Origin: Mycobacterium szulgai
GTDB taxonomy: Bacteria; Actinomycetota; Actinomycetes; Mycobacteriales; Mycobacteriaceae
NCBI RefSeq assembly: GCF_002116635.1
Contig: NZ_LQPW01000158.1
Span: forward strand, 1 to 57,621
Reading direction: 5' to 3'
DNA length: 57,621 nucleotides
Below the pieces are notes generated by a model. The model saw nothing but the letters and a program-made list of their open reading frames with translations, was not told where the DNA came from and searched no databases. This document shows positions 9,300 through 19,061 of the stretch, one piece after another. How positions within the stretch are numbered: position 1 is the stretch's first letter; every line of letters starts with the position of its first letter. The position numbers were made by a program, and so were the translations under genes.

Positions 9300-12200
9300 G
9301 GCCGTGGGTTAAGAGCGCCCGCAACGACACTGGAGTCGCGACGAGCTCACCGACAACTACGACGCCGAGGTCGATGGCGGGGTATTGCGCCAAATGCTCG
9401 GCGTAAGAGCGCGGCCCCAGCATCCTGCCCAAGCTGGCCCACGCATCCACCACGGACCACCGGCGCGGGTTGCGCTTTGCCCAATCGCTTTGATCCAGCA
9501 GGCATTTCCACTGTGTGACGTCGAGTTCATCCAGCCCGTAGCCACTGAGCAGTTCCGCGTAGGCCAGCACTTCCCCGTGAACTACGGTGATGCCGCGGCC
9601 CAGCTCCCCCCGAGCCGTCACCTCCGGCAGCAGGCCCAGGATGGTTGTTGCCGCCGCTCGGCCGGTGGTGACCTCTTCGCTCAATGTCAGCTGCGGGTAC
9701 GCCCCTATCGAGGTACAGGCATCCAAGACTGAGACCAGAACGTCGGAGGTGTCGCGCAATTGATAGTCCTCGCCGAGCACGCGCGGCAGGCGCACGATGG
9801 TGAAATCGACCGGTGAGGCGGCTACGACCAGCTCCGCGAGCGACTTGGCGGCCGCATACGGATACGGCGACTCGCGGGGGTCGGTTACTCGCGGCGCGGT
9901 GACATCCGCATTGACGACGAACGACGACAACTGCACCAATCTGGTGCCACGGTCCGCGCATGCCTCGGCGAGGGCCGAGACCAGTGCCACGTTCGCCTGG
10001 CGTAGTTCGCGGTAGGGCACAACCACATTGGTGTTGCCGATGCAGTTGACGACGGTTCCGGCGTTCCTTAATAGCGCGTCCAGTTCAGCAGCACCGACAT
10101 CGGCGGGGAGCGTAACGATCCGGACCCCGTCGGCCGACTGGAGCGCGGTCCACGGACCACATTGCGGGAGTCGGGATCTGGTGGCAAAGACCACATCCGG
10201 CAGCAGTACACCTGAATGTTTGAGGTCGAGCACCGCTCGAGCGAATCCAGTCCCGAGAATTCCGGACGCGCCGAGTACAACGATTGCCTGCCCGCCGGCA
10301 GTGTTCGGCGCCGCCGGGGCCCGCGGCCGCGACAGTGCCGCAAGGTCACACTCGATCTCGGCCGTTATACCAGACCCCCACTCGCAGAGCAGGTTCGAAG
10401 CGGTGTCAGCGCTGATCAGATCCAGAATGGAGAGCTGCCGGCCCAGGTACCGCCGAGTTTCGGGCAGAATTCTGATCAGGTCGAGCGAGCCGATCCCCTC
10501 ATCGAACAGCGATGATTCCGGCCGGATCGTCCGGCCGAGATGCAGGCTCCACACTTCGGCGAGCCCGGTAGCCATCGCGTCCGTCTCGTCGCCTCGTATC
10601 GGGGTTGGAGGACCGAATGCGGTGTGCAGACCGTCGCTGTTCACCTTTCCGTTGGGCTTCCTCGGGATATTCGCAACCGCCACAACGAAGAACGACGACA
10701 CACCCAGACCCACCAGCCTGCGCCTGATACGCGCGGCCACCGCGTCGTCCTCGGCACCCTCCCGAGTTAGCGGGGTTTCGAACCACACCGCGAGACGGCC
10801 TCCGTGCAGCTCGACGGCGACATCGGACACCGCAGGATCCGCTGCGATGCGCCGGGCCACCTCGGCGGTATCGACCCGCTTGCCGGAAACCTTGACGATG
10901 GCGTCTTTGCGTCCCGCGAACACCGGAAAACCACTGGCGTCAAACGTCACTCGGTCTGCTGTGGCGAACACACGGCGCCGCGAGCCGTCGCCGGCCGTGA
11001 TGGTGCCGAAGCCGCCGTCGCTGCCGAGATAGCCCCTGGACACCAGGTTTCCGACGATGACGATCTCACCGAAGACGACGAACACCGTGTTCGCTATCAT
11101 CGGCCGGCCCAGTCTGAGCCAAGTCTCCGCCGCGCCGGCCACCCGGTCGCCGATGACCGGCAAGTGGGTGGCTACGACGGTGGCCTCAGTCGGGCCGTAG
11201 CTGGAAATCAGTACAATCCGGTGCCCGGCAACGGTGTTCCACTTTTCGACCGCGCTGGGGCGGATCGCTTCACCGCCGACGACCACCTGCCGCAGGCCGG
11301 AGCGGCAGAGCGCCGAGACGGCATCGGCATCTTCGCACAGCAGGTGCCACACCGCGGTCGGCAGATCGACGACGGTCGCCTGGTTGGCGACGACGTCACG
11401 CGCGAGTGCCTGCACGTCTCCCGTTTTGGTGGCCGACGAGCGAATCACGTGCGACCCGCAGAACACGGCGCAGAAGATCTCCTCCACACTGATGTCCGAC
11501 GTCAGCGGTGCGCATTGCAGGATGGTGTCATTCGGACCCCACCCATAGGCACGGCGGGCCGCGTCGCAGAAGAGGGCTAGCGACCCGTGGCTGATCGGGA
11601 CGAGTTTGGGTGCTCCGGTCGATCCCGACGTCGGCATGATGTATGCAGTGTTGGCGGCCAGCGAGTTGTCTCGGGCCACTTGGGCGATGCGCGCATCGGC
11701 CAGCGCTCGCAGCTCATCGCCGATACTCGCCGGGACCCGGGCGGCAGCGATGTCAACCGTGCAAGTCGAAATACCCTGCGCTTCCAGCGACTCCACTCGA
11801 TCGGGGATCTCCTCGACGGCGTCACAGACGCTGTAGCCACAACCCGCAAGGTGTGCCGCCAACAGCAGGTCGACGGCCTTGTCGGTGTGGTCGTCCGTGC
11901 ACACCACGACATCGCCGGGCACCGCGCCAATGCGCACCAACCAGGCGACCCATGGATAGACATGGCGGCGCCGCGCAAGGGTGAGCTGGACGCCGGCTGC
12001 CGGATCCAGAAACCAGGCGGGAGCCCGGGGCTGGTCTGCGACTGCCCAATCAGCTTGGCAACGCGCCCCTTCCGGGCCGATGCCGATCCACTCGTCGACG
12101 GTCATGGCGATCGGCAGCTGCCACATCGTCGCCATCGCTTCCAGCGCCGCGGCGATCCGATGCGCAACCTGGCGCTGTGTCGTTGTCGCGGGCAGATCCG

Positions 12201-13383
12201 CCCGATCCCAGATTCCGATGTCGAGGGTGCGCTGGCCTTCGTCCAGAACACACGCCACCGTCATGCCTTCGACCGGACCGATATCCGTCGCAACCGGCAT
12301 TTGCGCCAGGAACGGCCGAAGCCCCGGCGCGCATGGTTCGCGGATGAAGTTGAGCGTCAACGCCTCCACCGCAGACGTACGATTGATCGCCGAATACATT
12401 CGGCGGTAATGCTCTTCACGAAGCCACCGGCGCCGTACCGCTTTGACATAGCCACGGTCAAGCGTTCGAACGACATCGCGCACCGAGGCGAATGCAGGGA
12501 ACCGGACAGAATGCGCAACCGAATTGACCAGACAGGTCGCGACATTCAGCTCAGGATCGCCGAACCTGTTGTCCACCGCGTGCACCAGCAGGCTGGTGGT
12601 GTGCTGCCGGAGGCTGGCGTGCACGGCCACCGCGGCGGTGGCCACCAGCACGTTGAGCGGCACCTGCTCGGCATCGGAGAGCTCGCCGAGTGCGTCAAAA
12701 GCTCTGCCGGAGAACCGCACCGACTCACACAGCACGCCCCTGGCCGCTGACCCCGGAACCTCGCTCGGCACGTGGTCGCCGTCGCGCGCCTGGTCGACAA
12801 GCTCACGTTGCACCACATCGGTCAGGCGCAGTAGCGAGTCCTGCACCTTCGCCGACTCACGGCGATGCGCCTGCTCCAACTTGACCAGTCCGTCTGCACT
12901 ACAGGGGCTCTCGGACGCGGTCCCGGCCGCGAGGTGCCGGGCCAGGCCGGCCTCCACGATTCCCGTCGCGCCGCCATCGAGCAGGATGTGATGCGTGTAG
13001 ACGTCCAAGCCCGACACACGACCGTCCTGGTTGGTTCGTACGACATAGCGCACGAGAGGCTGCGCGAGAATCCCGGCCGACCACCCGCGGGTAAGTTCGT
13101 CACGGTCCGTTCGGCAGCGATCGTCTGGTCGCACGCCCACGATGTCGTCGAAGTCCAACGACGGCACCAGATCCGGATAGTCAGTTTCGGCCCCAGCAGC
13201 CTGGAGCTCACAAAGGTGTACCGGGTTCTCTAGTATCGTCGCCGCCAGCGCGCTCAAGAATGCCGTGAGCTCCAGTGGGTGCAACCGATAGCTCTTGCCG
13301 ATCAGATACAGCTCGGGATCACTATCCTGCAGTACGCCACGGTAGATGTTCTGTTGCGACCTACTCAGCGGGATCCGTTGCAC
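9268..13383 (-). CDS. nrp: Single-module nonribosomal peptide synthetase with terminal reductase (Nrp-like)
   Basis: 1371 residues in the order condensation (about 1-420; HHxxxDG at 131-137), adenylation (about 470-900; YIMPTSGSTG near 580, SSYGPTEAT, GRKDAIVKVSGKRVD, IPRKPNGKV), carrier domain (EGIGSLDL, pantetheine Ser near 965) and NAD(P)H-dependent reductase (VVLGASGILG near 1036, YxxxK near 1174). The first 1000 residues are collinear with module 1 of M. tuberculosis Nrp (Rv0101, about 2500 residues), but here the carrier leads directly into a compact reductase, with no second C-A-T module. It should condense isonitrile-acyl chains onto one amino acid and release the product by reduction. 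The GTG start overlaps the ACP gene by 19 bases. It is the last gene of the PPE1 operon. Confidence 0.9.
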   Translation of the reverse strand: MQRIPLSRSQQNIYRGVLQDSDPELYLIGKSYRLHPLELTAFLSALAATILENPVHLCELQAAGAETDYPDLVPSLDFDDIVGVRPDDRCRTDRDELTRGWSAGILAQPLVRYVVRTNQDGRVSGLDVYTHHILLDGGATGIVEAGLARHLAAGTASESPCSADGLVKLEQAHRRESAKVQDSLLRLTDVVQRELVDQARDGDHVPSEVPGSAARGVLCESVRFSGRAFDALGELSDAEQVPLNVLVATAAVAVHASLRQHTTSLLVHAVDNRFGDPELNVATCLVNSVAHSVRFPAFASVRDVVRTLDRGYVKAVRRRWLREEHYRRMYSAINRTSAVEALTLNFIREPCAPGLRPFLAQMPVATDIGPVEGMTVACVLDEGQRTLDIGIWDRADLPATTTQRQVAHRIAAALEAMATMWQLPIAMTVDEWIGIGPEGARCQADWAVADQPRAPAWFLDPAAGVQLTLARRRHVYPWVAWLVRIGAVPGDVVVCTDDHTDKAVDLLLAAHLAGCGYSVCDAVEEIPDRVESLEAQGISTCTVDIAAARVPASIGDELRALADARIAQVARDNSLAANTAYIMPTSGSTGAPKLVPISHGSLALFCDAARRAYGWGPNDTILQCAPLTSDISVEEIFCAVFCGSHVIRSSATKTGDVQALARDVVANQATVVDLPTAVWHLLCEDADAVSALCRSGLRQVVVGGEAIRPSAVEKWNTVAGHRIVLISSYGPTEATVVATHLPVIGDRVAGAAETWLRLGRPMIANTVFVVFGEIVIVGNLVSRGYLGSDGGFGTITAGDGSRRRVFATADRVTFDASGFPVFAGRKDAIVKVSGKRVDTAEVARRIAADPAVSDVAVELHGGRLAVWFETPLTREGAEDDAVAARIRRRLVGLGVSSFFVVAVANIPRKPNGKVNSDGLHTAFGPPTPIRGDETDAMATGLAEVWSLHLGRTIRPESSLFDEGIGSLDLIRILPETRRYLGRQLSILDLISADTASNLLCEWGSGITAEIECDLAALSRPRAPAAPNTAGGQAIVVLGASGILGTGFARAVLDLKHSGVLLPDVVFATRSRLPQCGPWTALQSADGVRIVTLPADVGAAELDALLRNAGTVVNCIGNTNVVVPYRELRQANVALVSALAEACADRGTRLVQLSSFVVNADVTAPRVTDPRESPYPYAAAKSLAELVVAASPVDFTIVRLPRVLGEDYQLRDTSDVLVSVLDACTSIGAYPQLTLSEEVTTGRAAATTILGLLPEVTARGELGRGITVVHGEVLAYAELLSGYGLDELDVTQWKCLLDQSDWAKRNPRRWSVVDAWASLGRMLGPRSYAEHLAQYPAIDLGVVVVGELVATPVSLRALLTHGLSPVAASCRT

Positions 13384-13610
13384 GCCAACTCCCGAACCCA
13401 GCCCGCGATCGACAGGTCTTCGGCTAGGCGGGACGGCAATTCCGATTCCCGGTCGACGCCGAGCCGCTTCATCAGCAGTACGAACCGAACAGAATCCAGT
13501 CCGAGCTCCCTCAGATCGGTCGAGTCACCATCAAAAAGATCCGCTTCGTCGACGTACAACACCTCGCATACAGCGGCGAACACCCTGTCCCGCACTGTTT
13601 CAACCAGCAA
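13365..13610 (-). CDS. Acyl carrier protein of the isonitrile lipopeptide cluster
   Basis: 81 residues, the counterpart of M. tuberculosis Rv0100. The phosphopantetheine attachment serine lies in LGLDSVRF (about residue 40), within an acidic four-helix carrier fold. It would hold the fatty acyl chain activated by FadD10 while the beta-amine and isonitrile are built. It overlaps fadD10 by 11 bases and nrp by 19 bases, so translation is coupled along the operon. Confidence 0.88.
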   Translation of the reverse strand: MLVETVRDRVFAAVCEVLYVDEADLFDGDSTDLRELGLDSVRFVLLMKRLGVDRESELPSRLAEDLSIAGWVRELACNGSR

Positions 13611-15198
13611 CGGTTGCTCCGTTTATCGCCGCCGCCAATGACACCCGCATGACCTTGCCTGACTGCGTTCGTGGGATTTCGGCGACGAGGACGATTGTCG
13701 ACGGGCGGGCCATCGACTCCGATTCATTGCGGTAGCGTGCCGCGATCGCCTGCTTGAGCTTGCGCGTCGCTGCCTCGTCCAGCTCTGTTGATGCGACCAC
13801 GGCCAGACCCACCAGGGCACCGAACTCCGGGTCGGGGATCTCGTAACACGCGGCCTCGCGGACCCCCTTGACACCTTCGGCGATGCGGTCCACCTCATCG
13901 GGCGCGATGTTCACGCCACCGGAGATGATCATTTCCGACGATCTGCCCTTGATGTAGAAGAAGCCGTCCTCGCGGCGCTCCAGCAGATCGCCGGTGTTCA
14001 CCCAGCCGTCAACGAGAACCTCTCGGGAGCGTTCGGGATTGTTCCAGTACCCCAGCATGTTCGCCGGTGACTTTATCCACAAGGTTCCGAAGGCAGCCGG
14101 CGGCGGTGCTCCAGGTGCGGTTGGGCCGCCACCCTGGGTGCCGGCCAGATACACTTCGACGCCGGGGTACGGGCGGCCTACCGCACCCGCCTCGATCTTG
14201 GTGATCGAGGCGGAGTCGGTCGGTAAACACAGTGCGGTGCAACCCGTTTCGCTCAACCCGTAGACTTGAGCGGTACGAACCCCAGTGGACTCGATGAGTC
14301 GCACATCGGCGGCAATGGCCCGCGAACCCCCGTAGCCAACCAGGCGCAGCGTCGGTGGAATCGCGGCGTCGCCGGACTTCAATTCGGAAACCAGCTTCGA
14401 AAGCAGCGTCGGCACCAGGCATGTGGTCGCCACCGCGTTCACGCTCAGCAACTCCAGCAGGGACGTCGTGTTCTCACCTCCGGTGATACACAACCCGCCG
14501 CGCATCAAACAGGTGAGAATCCACCACAATCCGCCGATGTGCGTCGCCGGCAATGGGGAGTAGGTGGTTTCGCCGTCGACCCAGGTGATCCAGTCCAGTT
14601 CCGCGTTGCGAAGAATATCGGGGATGGCGTAGAACGTGCGGTTGGCCAGCAGCACCGCCTTCGGCTCCCCCGTTGTGCCGCTGGTGAAGATCATTGCCAG
14701 CGGGTGCTCGGCGCCCAGTTCCGCGGACCACGCCAGCTCGACAGGCGAGCCGGGACCCGCTGTGGCAGCGGTCAAATCGACGGTGAGGGCGGGCAACGAC
14801 CGTAACCCGTCGGGCAGCGCGGTGGCGCCGATTCTGCTCCCTCGCGTAATGAGAACCGCCGCGGGCCCGGTGATTTCACCGAATCGCGCGATGGTGGCGG
14901 CTGGCAGGTTGCCGTCCGCCATGACGGCGATGGCGCCAATCCTCGCGCAGGCCAGCACCGACAGGTATGTCTCTGGGCCGTTGTCCGAGATGACGAGGAC
15001 CCGTGATCCACGGGAAACCGATCGAGCATGAAGATCGGCAGCCAGCCGCTGCGCTTCAGCGACGAGCCGTCCATACGGTACTGCGCTTGTTCCATCGCAG
15101 CGGCGCAACGCGGTTGCTTCGGGCCGTTGCTGCGCCTGGTCGTAGATCCGTTCCCACACGGTCGGCCCAGAGTGCGACATGGTGAAGGGATTCCTCAC
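13600..15198 (-). CDS. fadD10: Fatty acyl-AMP ligase FadD10
   Basis: 532 residues, near-identical in layout to M. tuberculosis FadD10 (Rv0099). Visible are the AMP-binding loop IFTSGTTGEPKAVLL, the YGLSETG motif, WVNTGDLLERREDGFFYIKGR, and the C-terminal SGKVMR catalytic Lys region. In the family it forms an acyl-adenylate and loads the acyl chain onto the cluster ACP rather than CoA. The start GTG overlaps the fcoT stop (GTGA, 15195-15198); a second in-frame ATG lies 6 codons downstream. It is fourth in the six-gene operon. Confidence 0.93.
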   Translation of the reverse strand: MRNPFTMSHSGPTVWERIYDQAQQRPEATALRRCDGTSAVPYGRLVAEAQRLAADLHARSVSRGSRVLVISDNGPETYLSVLACARIGAIAVMADGNLPAATIARFGEITGPAAVLITRGSRIGATALPDGLRSLPALTVDLTAATAGPGSPVELAWSAELGAEHPLAMIFTSGTTGEPKAVLLANRTFYAIPDILRNAELDWITWVDGETTYSPLPATHIGGLWWILTCLMRGGLCITGGENTTSLLELLSVNAVATTCLVPTLLSKLVSELKSGDAAIPPTLRLVGYGGSRAIAADVRLIESTGVRTAQVYGLSETGCTALCLPTDSASITKIEAGAVGRPYPGVEVYLAGTQGGGPTAPGAPPPAAFGTLWIKSPANMLGYWNNPERSREVLVDGWVNTGDLLERREDGFFYIKGRSSEMIISGGVNIAPDEVDRIAEGVKGVREAACYEIPDPEFGALVGLAVVASTELDEAATRKLKQAIAARYRNESESMARPSTIVLVAEIPRTQSGKVMRVSLAAAINGATVAG

Positions 15199-15749
15199 GG
15201 GATGTTCAGGGCCGCTAGTTCGATCTCACCGCACGCGGAGCCGCCGTCCTCGTCCCAGAACTCGATGGCACAGGGGACCAGCAGATAGCGCAACGCCCGC
15301 TCGATGACTCGAAAGTCCTTGCACAACAGGCGTGCGGAGAACTTCTGCGCGTTGATCGGCCTGCGGAAGCGCGTCGCCGTGGTCTTGATCAGCATGCTGG
15401 GCAGCTGGTAGTCGAAGTAGTCCGCGATCGACCAACCCCGAAGCACCGGAATCTCCTCATTGAGGATAGCCGGGGCAAAAGCGCTGTAGGCAAGCTGGTT
15501 GAAGCACAGGATCAGCTCCGCAGCGTTGAAGTGCCCGGTGCTGCGAATGTAGGCGGATTCGGCGATGGTGAAATTTCCATATGCCAGAACCGAATCGGCG
15601 GTGGCTCGGTATTGCGCGTCGAGCAGGTAGCGACATCCCTTGTAGGAATAGGGCTCCAGGACCCGGCGAAGTAGTTCCTCGGTGATCGGGGCTGTCTTGG
15701 CGGATTCCTGCTGCACCGGCGTCGCGTCGGTCAGGTCGGTGGTGCTCAT
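15195..15749 (-). CDS. fcoT: FcoT family thioesterase/lyase of the isonitrile cluster
   Basis: 184 residues, full length compared with M. tuberculosis FcoT (Rv0098, 183 residues). It is a hot-dog fold protein, recognisable by YSYKGCRYLLDAQYRATAD and the GHFNAAELILCFNQLAY segment. Rv0098 was first described as a fatty acyl-CoA thioesterase; its homologue in isonitrile lipopeptide pathways (ScoD) adds glycine to the unsaturated acyl-ACP and releases the product. It overlaps the dioxygenase gene by 4 bases (ATGA) and fadD10 by 4 (GTGA). Confidence 0.93.
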   Translation of the reverse strand: MSTTDLTDATPVQQESAKTAPITEELLRRVLEPYSYKGCRYLLDAQYRATADSVLAYGNFTIAESAYIRSTGHFNAAELILCFNQLAYSAFAPAILNEEIPVLRGWSIADYFDYQLPSMLIKTTATRFRRPINAQKFSARLLCKDFRVIERALRYLLVPCAIEFWDEDGGSACGEIELAALNIP

Positions 15750-16624
15750 ACCGCGTACCCCGGCGTTTTGAGGCCATCCAGCATGGTGAGGCGATGGGTG
15801 GTCAGGGTGCCACTGGCGGTGCCGTGCTTAGCGCGATGCATGAGAACCCTGTTGTCCCACAGAATGATGTCGCCCACTTCGTAGTGCTGGGTGTGGATGA
15901 ACGGCGACCTGTATTCGGTGTCGAGCTGGCCGGTTGCGGCCATGAGCCCTTGCAGCACTGACGGATCCAGCAGATTGCCGTCTTTGTCCTCGATCGACGT
16001 GGTACCCGTCGCACAGATGTAGAGGATTTCCTGCCCGGTCTTGGGATGACGAATCACCGTGGGCCACTTGATCGGTGGTGTGGTCCGGTTGATCTCATCC
16101 CACACTTCGCCGATGGGCTTGTACACGTCGCGTGGGCGGATCTTGATGTGGCGGCGCGGATCGTGGGTGCTGAACGTTCCGCGGGCCGGGTCTTGCTGTG
16201 CGGCAGGCAGCGACTCCCACACCTTGTTCAGGTCGATGAAGTACGTCCCGCGGTCGGGCCCGGGCACCGCCAGCGGCAACACCATGGAAAACGCGAACGG
16301 TTCCGGCATGAACATGTAGTCGATGTGCCAGAACGCGCCGGTCCTCGGCACGCCCTGGCCTTCCTCTGTGGACGAGACGAAGATCTGTGGATATTCCTTG
16401 TGGTGGTAGACCGGCTCGTAATAGGTGACGATTTCACCGATGATGTTGCCGAGCTTGATGAATTCCTCCGGCGATGGATGCACGTCTTTGAGAACGACGA
16501 GTTTGTGTTCGTAGACGATGTCGCGGATCTCGGCCGTGGTGATGTTGTCCAGGTTCTTGGGATCAATGCCGGTGACTTGCGCCCCGAGCCCCTCGCCTTT
16601 CACGTTGAGCGTCCTGAGCGTCAT
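15746..16624 (-). CDS. Isonitrile-forming Fe(II)/2-oxoglutarate dioxygenase (Rv0097/ScoE-like)
   Basis: 292 residues of the TauD family. The facial triad is visible as His100-x-Asp102 (FWHID) and distal His263 (VLMHRAKHG), and the 2-oxoglutarate-binding Arg is likely in the C-terminal TTHRLT segment. In the family (ScoE, Rv0097) it converts an N-carboxymethyl beta-amino acid into the isonitrile by oxidative decarboxylation; isonitrile groups bind copper and other soft metals. It lies 102 bases downstream of PPE1 and overlaps fcoT by ATGA. Confidence 0.93.
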   Translation of the reverse strand: MTLRTLNVKGEGLGAQVTGIDPKNLDNITTAEIRDIVYEHKLVVLKDVHPSPEEFIKLGNIIGEIVTYYEPVYHHKEYPQIFVSSTEEGQGVPRTGAFWHIDYMFMPEPFAFSMVLPLAVPGPDRGTYFIDLNKVWESLPAAQQDPARGTFSTHDPRRHIKIRPRDVYKPIGEVWDEINRTTPPIKWPTVIRHPKTGQEILYICATGTTSIEDKDGNLLDPSVLQGLMAATGQLDTEYRSPFIHTQHYEVGDIILWDNRVLMHRAKHGTASGTLTTHRLTMLDGLKTPGYAV

Positions 16625-16726
16625 GGACTGTCTTCTCCTCGGTCATTTTCGTGGGAGTACGGCGCACCGACATCGGCGCAGCCTCGGGCACTACGAGAAC
16701 AGTCGGACACGGCGGCGAAAAGTTCC

Positions 16727-18142
16727 CTATCCGGCTTCGGCCGGCTGGTCCGCGCCGCCTGGCCAGGTAGCGGGAAGCACCGGGACGGTGATGCCGGCGC
16801 TGTCGGACTGTCGCTGCATGATTCCGGCGGCAGCCGCACTGGCGCTGGGCGCGGTGCCGGTGAAACCGAGCGCGCCGGCGCCCTGGCTACCGGCCAACAG
16901 GGTGTCGAATTCAGCGGTACTGAGCGCGTCGGCCTCGTCGCCCATGGTGGCGGCCGCGTCCAGGAATTCGTCACGGTAACCACGCGCCCCGGACGTGCTC
17001 CTGTCGCGCCGCCGGCGCCGCTCCCGGGCGGGGACGCCCAGTCGGCCTGCGGCAGCGGCCGCGACGGTGTCGGTGGCGTGCGCGGCCGTTTCGGTCCCGG
17101 CCTTAGGGCCGCAGCCCACCCCGGGGGGCGTCAGACCCGGTATTGCGTAGCCGATGCTGACCGAAGGCGCAGTACTGCCCGCCGTAGCCGAAGCCGGGGT
17201 GCCCGGTGCTGTGCTGCTGGTTTGCGACCCCGCGGTGAAGGCGGCCGATCCGCCCGAGGCCGCCACCACCTGGGCGCTCGAACCAGCCTGGTGGCCGGAA
17301 TTCGGCTCTGCGACAACCGGAATCGATCCGGCCGCGGGCGCTGAGTTCAGCAACAGCGCCAGAGCGCTCAGTGCACTCAATGCGGGCGCGAAAAATGGCA
17401 GCAGCAACAAGCCGTACGACGCGTAGTACGGGTACCAGAGAAAGTCGTACAACTGTAGGGCGACGATGGCGAGGACGACGGCAACGGCGGGGCTGAATCC
17501 CATTCGCTGGAAGAATTCGAGAAAATATCTATATGGATTTGCGATGAAATCCAGGATGTCCTTGAAGAGCTGAACGAGCCAATTCGGAAGGGCCTGCGGG
17601 ACGCTTTCGGCTTCGGCTCCGGGCGCCAGGATGGTTGGCGCCGGCTGGGTGGGTGGTATTGCCGACGCCGCCGCCGCACTGACGGCCTGGTAGGCGGCCA
17701 TGGCTTCGGCGGCTTGCAGCCACATCCGGACGTAATCGGCCTCGTTGAGGGCGATCGGGATGGTGTTTATCCCGAAGAAGTTCGTGGCAGTCAGGACGCC
17801 GTGGGCGACGTGATTGGCGGCCAATTCCACCAAAGTCGGCATGACCGCCAGGGCACTGCTGTACGCGGCTGCGACGGTTTCGTGTTGTACGGCGGTGACC
17901 GCGCTGTCCATCGAGGCCCGTTCCAGCCAGCCCAGGTAGGGGCCATGCGCGGCCACGTACTGGGCGCCGCTGGTGCCCTGCCAGCTACTGGCCGCGACCT
18001 CCGCCAGCAGCTGACTCAATTCCGCAGCTGCAGCCGCGTATTGACTGCTGAGTTCGTGCCACTGCGCAGCGGCAGCGAGCAGCGATCCCGGGCCTTGCCC
18101 GGCGCTCAACAGAGTCGAGTGCACCTCGGGAGGCAAAGCCAT
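16727..18142 (-). CDS. PPE1: PPE family protein PPE1
   Basis: 471 residues, the counterpart of M. tuberculosis PPE1 (Rv0096). The N-terminal PPE domain (about 1-170) has ALPPE at the start and the WxG turn in SSWQGTSG. A hydrophobic central region (NPYRYFLEFF, then a long membrane-like stretch LLLLPFFAPALSALSALALLL) is conserved with PPE1, and the tail has AGSQGAGALGF. ATG 18142 was chosen because the family begins MAxPPE; an ATG two codons upstream is possible. It leads the isonitrile lipopeptide operon and may help place or move the product at the cell envelope. A shared GGAAC-N17-CGACT promoter pattern lies 50 bases upstream. Confidence 0.9.
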   Translation of the reverse strand: MALPPEVHSTLLSAGQGPGSLLAAAAQWHELSSQYAAAAAELSQLLAEVAASSWQGTSGAQYVAAHGPYLGWLERASMDSAVTAVQHETVAAAYSSALAVMPTLVELAANHVAHGVLTATNFFGINTIPIALNEADYVRMWLQAAEAMAAYQAVSAAAASAIPPTQPAPTILAPGAEAESVPQALPNWLVQLFKDILDFIANPYRYFLEFFQRMGFSPAVAVVLAIVALQLYDFLWYPYYASYGLLLLPFFAPALSALSALALLLNSAPAAGSIPVVAEPNSGHQAGSSAQVVAASGGSAAFTAGSQTSSTAPGTPASATAGSTAPSVSIGYAIPGLTPPGVGCGPKAGTETAAHATDTVAAAAAGRLGVPARERRRRRDRSTSGARGYRDEFLDAAATMGDEADALSTAEFDTLLAGSQGAGALGFTGTAPSASAAAAGIMQRQSDSAGITVPVLPATWPGGADQPAEAG

Positions 18143-18191
18143 CCACATCGGGGCTATCTTGAACCTCCTCGCCCTCCATTACTTGCCGTGT

Positions 18192-18218
18192 AGTCGGCTA
18201 CTGGAGGGCGAAAGTTCC
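18192..18218 (-). promoter_or_regulatory. Candidate ECF (SigC-type) promoter of the PPE1-nrp operon
   Basis: On the minus strand GGAAC (18218-18214), a 17-base spacer and CGACT (18196-18192) stand 50 bases before the PPE1 start. The same two boxes with the same spacer occur upstream of ctpA. The form fits an ECF -35/-10 pair. Assignment to the nearby SigC-like factor is inference. Confidence 0.6.
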
Positions 18219-18232
18219 GGCCGGGCGCTATA

Positions 18233-18238
18233 TATAGT
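18233..18238 (+). promoter_or_regulatory. Candidate -10 box for a leaderless methyltransferase transcript
   Basis: TATAGT ends 6 bases before the GTG start of the methyltransferase gene, with no Shine-Dalgarno sequence. It fits a TAnnnT -10 element with transcription starting at the start codon. Confidence 0.5.
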
Positions 18239-18244
18239 TCATCC

Positions 18245-19054
18245 GTGCCAGTCATCGATGCCCGTCATCTCGACGGCATATCCGAAACCGCGCTGCTCAC
18301 ACTGCATCAACGGGCCACCGAAGCCGCACGCCCCGACGGGATCATCGTCGACGCGGCGGCCATCGCCCTGCGTGACGGCCTCGGTTACGACTACCAGCAC
18401 TTCGGCCGGACGCACCAGGCTACTGCCCTGCGGGCCTTGGCATTTGACGATGCGACCCGCCGATACCTGGCCATCAATCCGCGCGCCAGTGTGGTTGCCC
18501 TCGCCGAGGGACTGCAGACCAGCTTCTGGCGCCTCGACAACGGCCGGCTGAACTGGCTTTCGGTGGACCTCGAACCCATCGTGCAACTGCGCCGGCAGCT
18601 GCTGCCGCCGTCGGACCGGCTGCGTTACTGCGCCCAGTCTGCGCTGGAGTACTCGTGGATGGACCAGGTCGACGACACCAACGGGGTGTTGATCACCGCC
18701 GAGGGGTTGTTCCAGTACCTGCAGCGCGAGGCGGTGTTCGATCTGATCGCCGAATGCGCTAAGCGGTTTCCCGACGGCCAGTTGGTATTTGACAGCATCC
18801 CGTGGTTCTTGAGCGTGTATTCGCAGCGCCGCGGCTTCCGGCTCAGTGAGCACTACACAGCACCGGCGATGCCATTCTGGTTCACCGCCAACCAATATGA
18901 CCAACTGCGCGCCATCGACGGCGTCCGCACAGTGCGTGAACTGCCCGCTCCGCCCGGGCGCGGCAAGGTGGCGCGCCCCGTTATTTCATTGCTGTACAAG
19001 CTGCGTGCGCTCGACCGGTTGCGAGCGCCGGTGACGGTCGTCGAATTCGGTTGA
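18245..19054 (+). CDS. Class I SAM-dependent methyltransferase, leucine carboxyl methyltransferase family
   Basis: 269 residues of the LCMT/polyketide O-methyltransferase family common in mycobacteria. Visible are the N-terminal LRALAFDDATRRYLAINP segment, NWLSVDLEPIVQLRRQLLP (SAM-binding Asp after strand 2), the GVLITAEGLFQYLQ motif and LVFDSIPW. The substrate is unknown. It is divergent from PPE1 and convergent with the anti-sigma-like gene (8-base gap). Its position suggests, without proof, that it could methylate the cluster product. Confidence 0.8.
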   Translation: MPVIDARHLDGISETALLTLHQRATEAARPDGIIVDAAAIALRDGLGYDYQHFGRTHQATALRALAFDDATRRYLAINPRASVVALAEGLQTSFWRLDNGRLNWLSVDLEPIVQLRRQLLPPSDRLRYCAQSALEYSWMDQVDDTNGVLITAEGLFQYLQREAVFDLIAECAKRFPDGQLVFDSIPWFLSVYSQRRGFRLSEHYTAPAMPFWFTANQYDQLRAIDGVRTVRELPAPPGRGKVARPVISLLYKLRALDRLRAPVTVVEFG

Positions 19055-19061
19055 TCCGCCG

